The notes under the pieces: model-generated
Database searches by the model: none
The model's input: only the letters and a program-made list of their open reading frames with translations
What the model was told of the DNA's origin: nothing
Program-made: the position numbers and the translations under genes
DNA from: Methylobacterium iners
Lineage (GTDB): Bacteria; Pseudomonadota; Alphaproteobacteria; Rhizobiales; Beijerinckiaceae
Reading direction: 5' to 3'
NCBI RefSeq assembly: GCF_022179305.1
Contig: NZ_BPQP01000089.1
Location: 1-64,000 of the forward strand
Length of the DNA: 64,000 nt
In this document: positions 54,610 to 61,900 of the stretch, piece by piece
Numbering within the stretch: position 1 is the stretch's first letter
Layout of the letters: every line of letters begins with the position of its first letter

Positions 54610-54820
54610 GAGACCTTCGCGGGGGTCGAAGGAGAAAGGCCGTGACCTCACACCAGCATTCCATGGATCTTGGAGTTGATCGGCGGGCCGATGAGGATGC
54701 TCCGCGCCGATTCCATCCCAGGCCAGCCACGGCGCTGGTGTCCGCGCAAGCTGGGATCGACACGGTAATGACTGCCGCCCTCGCCGGAGCGGGCGAGTCG
54801 ATGAGACGAGGAGGTTCGCT

Positions 54821-55456
54821 GTGCCGAGTGGATCGAGGGAACGGGCCGAGCCGGACCACCAGCACGACGGCGCGGTGGCAGGCCTCGCCGACGTGAGGCC
54901 GTTTACGCACAGCTTCGAGGCGACGATCGAACGTCACGGCGTCGGACGCGACCGTAAGGTCTGGTATGCGGTGCTGTTCCTGCCCGACGTGATCGCCAAG
55001 GAAATGCCGTTCGACCGCTATCCCCAGCTGCGCGTCGAGGGAGAGATCGCTGAGCTGCCGGTCAAGAATGCCTTCATCCCGGCCGGTGACGGGCGCTACT
55101 ACGTCATCGTCTCCGCGGACACGCTCAAGAATGCCGGCGTCGCCCTCGGCCATACGGTCGAGATGCGCTTCCGGGTCGCCGACCAAGACGCCGTCGACGT
55201 GCCCGACAGTCTGGCGCGGGCGTTGTCATCCGACGAGACTGCGGCTCGGGCTTGGGATGCGCTGACCGTAGGGCAGCGGCGAGGCCTCCCCCATCACGTG
55301 GCGAGTGCTCGGACAAAGGGCACATCCGATCGGAGGGTCGCCGCGGTGCTTGCGGCCTTGACGGGCAATCTGCCCAGCGACGTCTTGCCCGCCGATGTCA
55401 AGCGGCTCCACCGCCTGCTCGGGCGGCCCGGCCTCTCGCCTGAAGGTCTCGTTTGA
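54821..55456 (+). CDS. DUF1905/YdeI-OmpD-associated domain protein
   Basis: A 211-residue soluble protein. N-terminal DUF1905 part (HSFEATIERHGVGRDRKVWY, then RYPQLRVEGEIAELPVKNAF), and a shorter YdeI-like C-terminal part (LPHHVASARTKGTSDRRVAA). Such proteins are sometimes called bacteriocin-protection-like, without proof. The GTG at 54821 has gaggagg just upstream. It stands alone, with 211 bp before it and no link to the polysaccharide genes. Confidence 0.8.
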   Translation: MPSGSRERAEPDHQHDGAVAGLADVRPFTHSFEATIERHGVGRDRKVWYAVLFLPDVIAKEMPFDRYPQLRVEGEIAELPVKNAFIPAGDGRYYVIVSADTLKNAGVALGHTVEMRFRVADQDAVDVPDSLARALSSDETAARAWDALTVGQRRGLPHHVASARTKGTSDRRVAAVLAALTGNLPSDVLPADVKRLHRLLGRPGLSPEGLV

Positions 55457-55514
55457 AGAGGCTTCGGGATGTTCCGTCGGATCGGGCCGTCCGACAGCGT
55501 GCGGCCTTCCCGAC

Positions 55515-55895
55515 CTAGTACCGGCGCCGATACCGCCGGGACGACCGTCTCTCGCTGCCGACGTCGAAGCTCGCGGTCTGGCGGCCGCCACGCGTGTAGC
55601 GCCCGCGGCGGCCCCGCTGCCGTCCCGTGTCGAGCACGGGCTCTTCGGTCACCGGGATGCCGGTGGCGCTGCTCGGCGGGATCGCGGCGACCGCCGCGGT
55701 GCCGGCGGCGACGCTGTTGCCGTCGCCGACCATGCCGCGGGCCGAGGGGCCGAACATCGCCAGGCACTGGTTGTAGGCGAGATCGTTCTTGAGGCGCTCG
55801 CATTCCGAGGCCGAGCGCGGGGTGCCCTGCGCGCCGGCGAGGGAGGGCAGGATGAGCAGGGCGGAGCCGATCAGGAGCGTGCGGAGGCGGGGCAT
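55515..55895 (-). CDS. Small exported protein with Arg-rich C-terminus
   Basis: A 126-residue protein with signal peptide (MPRLRTLLIGSALLILPSLA, cut near GAQ). One Cys pair (SECERLKNDLAYNQCLAMFG) is typical of small alphaproteobacterial exported proteins. The C-terminus is very basic (GRQRGRRGRYTRGG, then RRSSRRYRRRY) and may bind acidic polymers. Unknown function. Confidence 0.68.
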   Translation of the reverse strand: MPRLRTLLIGSALLILPSLAGAQGTPRSASECERLKNDLAYNQCLAMFGPSARGMVGDGNSVAAGTAAVAAIPPSSATGIPVTEEPVLDTGRQRGRRGRYTRGGRQTASFDVGSERRSSRRYRRRY

Positions 55896-56006
55896 GAGGC
55901 GCTTTGGCGACCTTCGGCTGACGAAGCTTCGGGGAGGTCCGCCGTCTCTGCTGTCCGAGTACGGCGAAATCCCGGCATCCGCCGCTTTTGCCCTTCGAAC
56001 GACGCC

Positions 56007-56243
56007 CTAGGGATCAACACGCCGCGCGCCGGCCTCGTCGGCATCGGGCTTCTGCATCCAGCTGATCAACGGCATCAGCGGGAAGATCCAGGCGATGCCG
56101 AGGAAGCAGTAGAGGAGCGTCTGGACGAGCGCGGGGGTCTGCGCGATGCGGCTGTCGGCGAGCGCCATCGCCACCGGCGCATAAACGATGATGAAGGCGA
56201 GCATCACGATCGTGCCGATCAGGGAGCGGGTGCGGCGGCGCAT
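56007..56243 (-). CDS. DUF2842-type small membrane protein
   Basis: A 78-residue protein with two TM helices (about residues 8-30 and 42-62), the second followed by the conserved WMQKPD. The pattern LIGTIVMLAFIIVYAPVAMA with IFPLMPLISWMQKP is that of the DUF2842 family, widespread in Alphaproteobacteria and often near cytochrome-oxidase assembly genes; ctaA lies just downstream in the opposite orientation. Function unknown. Confidence 0.78.
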   Translation of the reverse strand: MRRRTRSLIGTIVMLAFIIVYAPVAMALADSRIAQTPALVQTLLYCFLGIAWIFPLMPLISWMQKPDADEAGARRVDP

Positions 56244-56476
56244 CGGCCTCGTCCTCGGGTTTTCGCGGTTCGGGACGCCGGCAAGGCGACGCCCCGTTAT
56301 GGAAGTGAGCTAGGGATGCGCCCGGCCGATGACAACGTCACGCGCTGCCGCAAAGGGGCAGGTGCGGCATCGCCGGTCGTTGCCCGGTGCGCGCGCCCCG
56401 CCTAACTCACGCCCTGGGCTGGACGCCCCCGGCGCTCCGCCCTTTGGTTCGAACCCGCAAGACAGGTCGCCCCGCG

Positions 56477-57574
56477 ATGGTCACAGCCGCAACGGCCCTT
56501 CCCGATGATCACCGGACCGTGCGGCGCTGGCTCGTCCTGCTCGTCCTCCTGGTTATCGCGATGGTGGCGGTGGGCGGCGCCACGCGCCTGACGGGCTCCG
56601 GCCTGTCGATCACCGAGTGGCGGCCGGTGACGGGGGCCGTGCCGCCCCTCTCGGCGGAGGCCTGGGCGGCGGAGTTCGAGAAGTACCGCGGCACCCCGCA
56701 ATACCAGATCCTGAACCAGGGTATGGGCCTGTCCGACTTCAAGGTCCTCTACGCCTGGGAATGGGGCCACCGGATGCTCGGGCGCCTCATCGGGCTCGCC
56801 TTCTTCCTGCCGCTGCTCTGGTTCTGGTGGCGCGGCGCCCTCGACCGCCGCCTCGGCATCGCGCTGTTCGGCCTCGGGCTCATCGGCGGCCTTCAGGGCG
56901 CGATCGGCTGGATCATGGTCGCCTCCGGGCTCCAGCCCGGCATGACGGCGGTCGCGCCCCTCAAGCTCGCGCTGCACCTCACCACCGCGAGCCTCATCCT
57001 CGCGGGCCTGGTCTGGCTCGCGGTCGGATTGAGGCCCGGCCCTGGAGAGCCGGCTTCTGCCCGCCTGCGGCGGGGCGCCTACGCTCTGATGGGGCTGGTG
57101 CTGCTCCAGATCTGGCTCGGCGGGCTGGTGGCCGGCTCCAAGGCCGGCCTCGTCCACAACACCTGGCCCGACATGGACGGCGTCCTGGTACCGCCCCTGA
57201 GCGAGCTCTTCGCGGTCCGGCCCTGGATCGAGAACTTCGTCGACAACACGACGCTGGTGCAGTTCAACCACCGGCTGACGGCTTATCTCGTCGTGCTCGT
57301 CGCCTTCCTGCACGCGCTGGACGCCCGTGCGACGGGCGCGGCGCGTCGGGCGGCGGGGCTTGCCGTGCTGGCCCTGTCCCAGGCCGCGCTCGGGGTCATG
57401 ACGCTGCTGCTCGCGGTGCCGCTCTGGGCCGGCCTCGCTCATCAGGTGCTGGCCGTGCTGCTCCTCGCGGCGGCGACCGCCAATGCCCGCGTCTGCCGTG
57501 GCGTGAGCACGGCGCGCGTCCCGCAGGCGGAGACGCCGTTCGGCTTCGAGGCGCTGAGCGAACGCGCTGCCTGA
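56477..57574 (+). CDS. ctaA: Haem A synthase (CtaA/Cox15)
   Basis: A 365-residue membrane protein with eight TM segments, converting haem O to haem A for cytochrome oxidase. The type 2 (alphaproteobacterial/mitochondrial) motifs are present: GGATRLTGSGLSITEWRPVT, EWGHRMLGRLIG, LHLTTASLIL, GSKAGLVHNTWPDMDG and VQFNHRLTAYLV with the haem-binding His residues. The start at 56477 gives the normal length. Confidence 0.95.
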   Translation: MVTAATALPDDHRTVRRWLVLLVLLVIAMVAVGGATRLTGSGLSITEWRPVTGAVPPLSAEAWAAEFEKYRGTPQYQILNQGMGLSDFKVLYAWEWGHRMLGRLIGLAFFLPLLWFWWRGALDRRLGIALFGLGLIGGLQGAIGWIMVASGLQPGMTAVAPLKLALHLTTASLILAGLVWLAVGLRPGPGEPASARLRRGAYALMGLVLLQIWLGGLVAGSKAGLVHNTWPDMDGVLVPPLSELFAVRPWIENFVDNTTLVQFNHRLTAYLVVLVAFLHALDARATGAARRAAGLAVLALSQAALGVMTLLLAVPLWAGLAHQVLAVLLLAAATANARVCRGVSTARVPQAETPFGFEALSERAA

Positions 57575-57593
57575 GGCGTGCCGCGACGGCCGC

Positions 57594-58973
57594 TCAAGCC
57601 CGCACGTTGCGCTTGGCCATCAGCCGCTCGATCAGCGACCCGCCCTTCTCGATCTCCGCGAGCTCCTCGGCCACGGCATCGACCGTCTCCCGGATCTGCT
57701 CGGGGGTGTGCTCCGAGGTCATGAAGAAGCGCAGCCGCGAGGCCCGCTCCGGCACGGCCGGATGGATGATCGGCTGGACGTTGATGCCGCGCTTGAACAG
57801 GCGGTCGGACAGGGTCACCGACTTCAGGGAATCCCCGACGATCACCGGAATCACGGCGAGGCCGAGGCTCGTGCCGGTATCGAGGCCGTGCTTCTTGGCG
57901 CAGGCGAGGAAGAGCTGGCCGTTCTGGCGCAGGCGCTCGACCCGATGCGGCTCGGCATGCATGAGGGCGAGTGCGGCTTCGGCGGCGGCGGCCAGCGGCG
58001 GCGACAGGCCGACGCTGTAGAGGAAGCCGCCCGCGGTGCACTTCAGGTACTCGATGAGCGGCGCTGGCCCGGCGACGTAGCCGCCGCAGGTCGAGAGCGT
58101 CTTGGAGAGCGTGCCCATCCAGATGTCGACCTGGCTCGGGTCGACCTCGCAATGCTCGTGCAGGCCCGCGCCGCTCCGGCCCAGCACGCCGAGGCCGTGC
58201 GCGTCGTCGACCATCAGCCAGGCGTTGTAGCGCTCCTTGAGGGCGACGAGCCCGGCGAGGTCCGGCGCGTCGCCGTCCATGCTGTAGAGGCCCTCGACCA
58301 CGATCAGAGCGCGGCGGTGCTCGTGCCGGGTCGCGCCGAGCAGGGTTTCCAGCGCGTCGAGGTCGTTATGGGCGAAGGAGCGGCGCTGGGCGCCCGAGAG
58401 CTGCGCCCCGGTGACGACGCTGTTGTGGATCAGCGCGTCGTGGAAGATCACGTCGCCGGGCTCCAAGAGGGCGCCGATGGTCGTGACGTTGGTGGCGTGG
58501 CCGCTCACCATCACGACGCAGCCGTCGGTCTCGTAATGCGCCGCCAGCGCCCGTTCCAGGCTCAGGTGTCCGGGGCGCTCGCCGGCGACGATCCGGCTCG
58601 CGGAGGCCGAGGTGCCGAAGGTGTCGATCGCGCTGCGGGCGGCCTCGTTGATGTCCGCGTGCCCGTTCAGGCCGAGATAATCGTAGGACGAGAAGTTGAT
58701 GAAGGACCGGCCGTCGATGCGCGTCGTCGCCCCGGCTCGGGTCTCATGGATGCGGAAGAACGGGTTGCCGAGACCGATGAGGTCGGCGGCCGAGCGCTGG
58801 AGCTTGAGCTCGCGATAGCCCGGTAGCGCCTCGAAGCGCTGCACGCCGGCCTCGCTCTTGGCCGCCGGCTTGGGCGGGGTGGGACGCGTCGTGGCCGCGT
58901 TGCGTCCCAGGCGGTTCGTGACGAAGCCTGCGAGCGCCGCGCGCCCGCCATCGGGTCGTGCGGGTCCGGTCAT
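57594..58973 (-). CDS. PLP-dependent alpha-oxoamine synthase (AONS/SPT family)
   Basis: A 459-residue PLP enzyme of the class that includes KBL, BioF, ALA synthase and serine palmitoyltransferase. Seen: INFSSYDYLGLNGHADINEA, MVDDAHGLGVLG with Asp257/His259, and the Schiff-base Lys291 in GTLSKTLSTCGGYVAG. It has an extra N-terminal tail of about 50 residues. Such enzymes decarboxylate an amino acid onto an acyl thioester. The ATG overlaps the PKS stop (ATGA), so its acyl donor is probably the PKS-bound chain rather than a free CoA. No bio genes are nearby. Confidence 0.9.
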   Translation of the reverse strand: MTGPARPDGGRAALAGFVTNRLGRNAATTRPTPPKPAAKSEAGVQRFEALPGYRELKLQRSAADLIGLGNPFFRIHETRAGATTRIDGRSFINFSSYDYLGLNGHADINEAARSAIDTFGTSASASRIVAGERPGHLSLERALAAHYETDGCVVMVSGHATNVTTIGALLEPGDVIFHDALIHNSVVTGAQLSGAQRRSFAHNDLDALETLLGATRHEHRRALIVVEGLYSMDGDAPDLAGLVALKERYNAWLMVDDAHGLGVLGRSGAGLHEHCEVDPSQVDIWMGTLSKTLSTCGGYVAGPAPLIEYLKCTAGGFLYSVGLSPPLAAAAEAALALMHAEPHRVERLRQNGQLFLACAKKHGLDTGTSLGLAVIPVIVGDSLKSVTLSDRLFKRGINVQPIIHPAVPERASRLRFFMTSEHTPEQIRETVDAVAEELAEIEKGGSLIERLMAKRNVRA

Positions 58974-61900
58974 ATCAGGATCTCTTTGATCTCGAGGCTG
59001 TTCTGTTCAACCATCGTGTTGAAGGGTTCGAGGTCGCGGATGTCGACGCTCTCGCCGGCATGGCGCTGGGCGAGGCTCATCACCGCCGCCGCCGCCTCGT
59101 CGACGGGCGCCGAGATCGACTGGATCAGCGTCTCGGTCAGCTCGTTCACGGTGAGGCCCGAGGAGATGCCCGAGGGCGGCGCGTCGAGAGCGAAGCGCTC
59201 CTGCAGGCTCGCCCCGAGCTCGACGCCCATCAGCGAGTCGAGGCCGATCTCGGAGAGCTGACGCACGCGGCTGATGTCGTCCTTGGGCAGGCGCAGGATG
59301 CGGGCGATGTCCTCGACGATAGCGTCGGACACCGTCTTGCGAACCGTGTCGATGTCCTGCGTCTTGTGGAGCGCGGCGATGTTGATCGCCGCGACGGCGC
59401 CGGATTCCATCTGCTGGTCGGAACCGAGATCGGCGTAGCTCGGCGAGCGCATGGTGGCCAGGCGCTCGCGGGCCTTGCCCCAATGCATGGCCGCGATCGC
59501 GATGACGGCGTCGTCCGGCTGCGCGCCCTGTCCCTCCAGCGCCTCGGCCATGAGGTCGAGGCAGCGGCGCGCGTCCATCGGCGTGACGCCGACGCGGCCG
59601 GCGAGCGTCTCCATGACGGCGCGGTTGCGGGCCAGCACCCCCACGTCCCCGATGGCGCCCCAGGCGACGGCGAGCGCCGGCAGCCCGTGACGGCGCCGCT
59701 CGCGGGCCAGGCCTTCCATGAAGCCGTTGGCCGCGACGTAGGCGCCCTGACCCGGATTGCCGATGAAGGTCGTGGCCGAGGAGAACAGCACGAAATAATC
59801 GAGCTGCCGCTCGCGGGTGGCCGCATCGAGGTGCTCGGCGCCGATCACCTTGGGCCGGATCACCGCGTCGAGGCTCGGGCCGTCCAGATTGGCGATCAGC
59901 CCGTCCTTGAGGACCATGGCGCCGTGGATGATGCCGGCGAGCCGCGTGCCGTCGGCCTCGATATCGGCGAGCAGGCGATCGACCGCCTTCCGGCTGGTGA
60001 TGTCGCAGGCCCGCGCATCGACGGTGACGCCGCGCTCGGTGAGCTCGGCGACGAGGGCCTTGGCCTCGGGCGTCGCCGCGCCGTTGCGGCCGACGAGGAC
60101 GAGGTGCTTCGCGCCGCGATCGCTAAGCCAGCGCGCCGCCTCGAGACCGAAGCCGCCGAGACCGCCGGTGATGAGGTGGGCGCCGTCGCCGGCGATTCCG
60201 AAGGCGGATTTGCGGGCGACCATCACGCTGCCGGGCTTCGGCGGCGCGATCACAATCTTCCCGACGTGACCCGATTGCTGCATCAGACGGAAGGCGTCGG
60301 AGACCTCGTCCGCGGTGAAGGGCTGGAACGGCAGCGGCTTCAGGCCGCCCTCTGTGAACAGCGCCATGACCTCGCGGAACAGCCGCGCCCCGTCCTCGCC
60401 CTGGTGCTGCAGCACCTGGTCGAGGTCGACGCCGAAATAGGAGAGGTTCCGCCGGAACGGGCGCAGGCCGATATGGGTGTTGGCGACGTAGTCGCGCTTG
60501 CCCAGCTCGATGAAGCGGCCGAAGGGGCGCAGCACGTTGAGCGAGCGCTCCATCGCCTCGCCGAACAGGCTGTTGACCACGACGCCGACGCCCTCGCCGG
60601 TGATGCGGCGGACCTCGTCGACGAAGCTGAGCGAGCGCGAATCGAGCACGTGCTCGGCGCCCAGCGCCTTGACCAGCGCCCGCTTCTCACGGGAGCCGGC
60701 GGTCGCGATGACGCGGGCGCCCTTGAGCTTGGCGATCTGGAGCGCGGCGAGGCCGACGCCGCCGGCGCCGCCATGGACCAGCACCCACTCGCCGCGCCGC
60801 AGCTTGGCGCAGGTGACGAGCGCGTAATAGGCCGTGAGGAAGGCGACCGGCACGGTGGCGGCGGCCTGCGCGCCGACGCCGGGAGGGCTCGGGGCGACGA
60901 CGAGCTCGGGCACCACGATGTGAGTGGCAAATCCCGATTGTGCGAAGGCGACGACCCTGTCGCCGGGCTTGAAGGCCTTCACGCCGGGGCCGACGGCGAG
61001 CACGCGTCCCGCGACTTCGAGGCCGAGGCGCGGACCGGCGAAGCCGTCCTCCAGGATCTCCTCGGGCAGCATCGAGAGCGCCCAGAGCACGTCGCGGAAG
61101 TTGAGGCCGGTCGCCTCGACCGCGATCTCGACCTCGCCGCGGCCGGGGGCGCGGCGCTCGGCCGGTCCCCATTGCATCTCGTTGAGGCCCCCGGTGTTGC
61201 TGCGCTCGAGCCGCGCCGCCTCGGCCGGCACCGCGTCGGCGGTGGGCCGACGGGCCATCTGGCCGGGGGAGAACCGCATCACGCGGGTGCGGTCGTCGTC
61301 GAGGACGATTTCGGTCTCGGGGGTGCCCGACAGGATCAGGTCGCGCAGGCGCTCGGCAGAGCGCTTCGACGACATCGCCGGCGACAGGTCGATCCGGCGC
61401 ACGTCGAGGCTCGCGACCTCGTTGGCGAGCGTGCGGGTGAAGGCCCAGACGCCGGTCTCGACGGCGCTGCCCTCGCCAAGGTCGCGGGTCGCGCCCGGGC
61501 AGATCACCCAGAGCCGGGTCTGGCGGGCGCCGAGATGCTCGACGCAGCGCTTCAGGCTGAGGCAGCGGTCGCGCAGGCGGTCGGCGGCGGCGCCGTCGCG
61601 GCCGAAGGCACCGGCCAGGAACACCACCGTGTCGGGGGTCTCCCGCTCGAGTTCGAGCAGGGATTGCTCGGAATCGAGGATGATCGAGACGTGGACGCCG
61701 CCGGCGACGAGAAGCGTCGCCAGGGACGACGCGGTCTCGGCGGCGAAGGCGTCATGCGAGCCGATGACGAAGGCGAAGCTCTGCCCCGCGGCCGGATGGG
61801 GGCGCACCGGCGCCTCGGCCATGAGCAGGAGGTCGTCGCCATTGCCGGACGCCGCCCGGTCGACCGCCACGCGAACGAGGCCGGTATCGCTGAGCAGGCG

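Noticed and set aside
57594-58973. Considered as biotin BioF
   Set aside because: No other bio genes are nearby, there is an extra N-terminal tail, and it is translationally coupled to a PKS.
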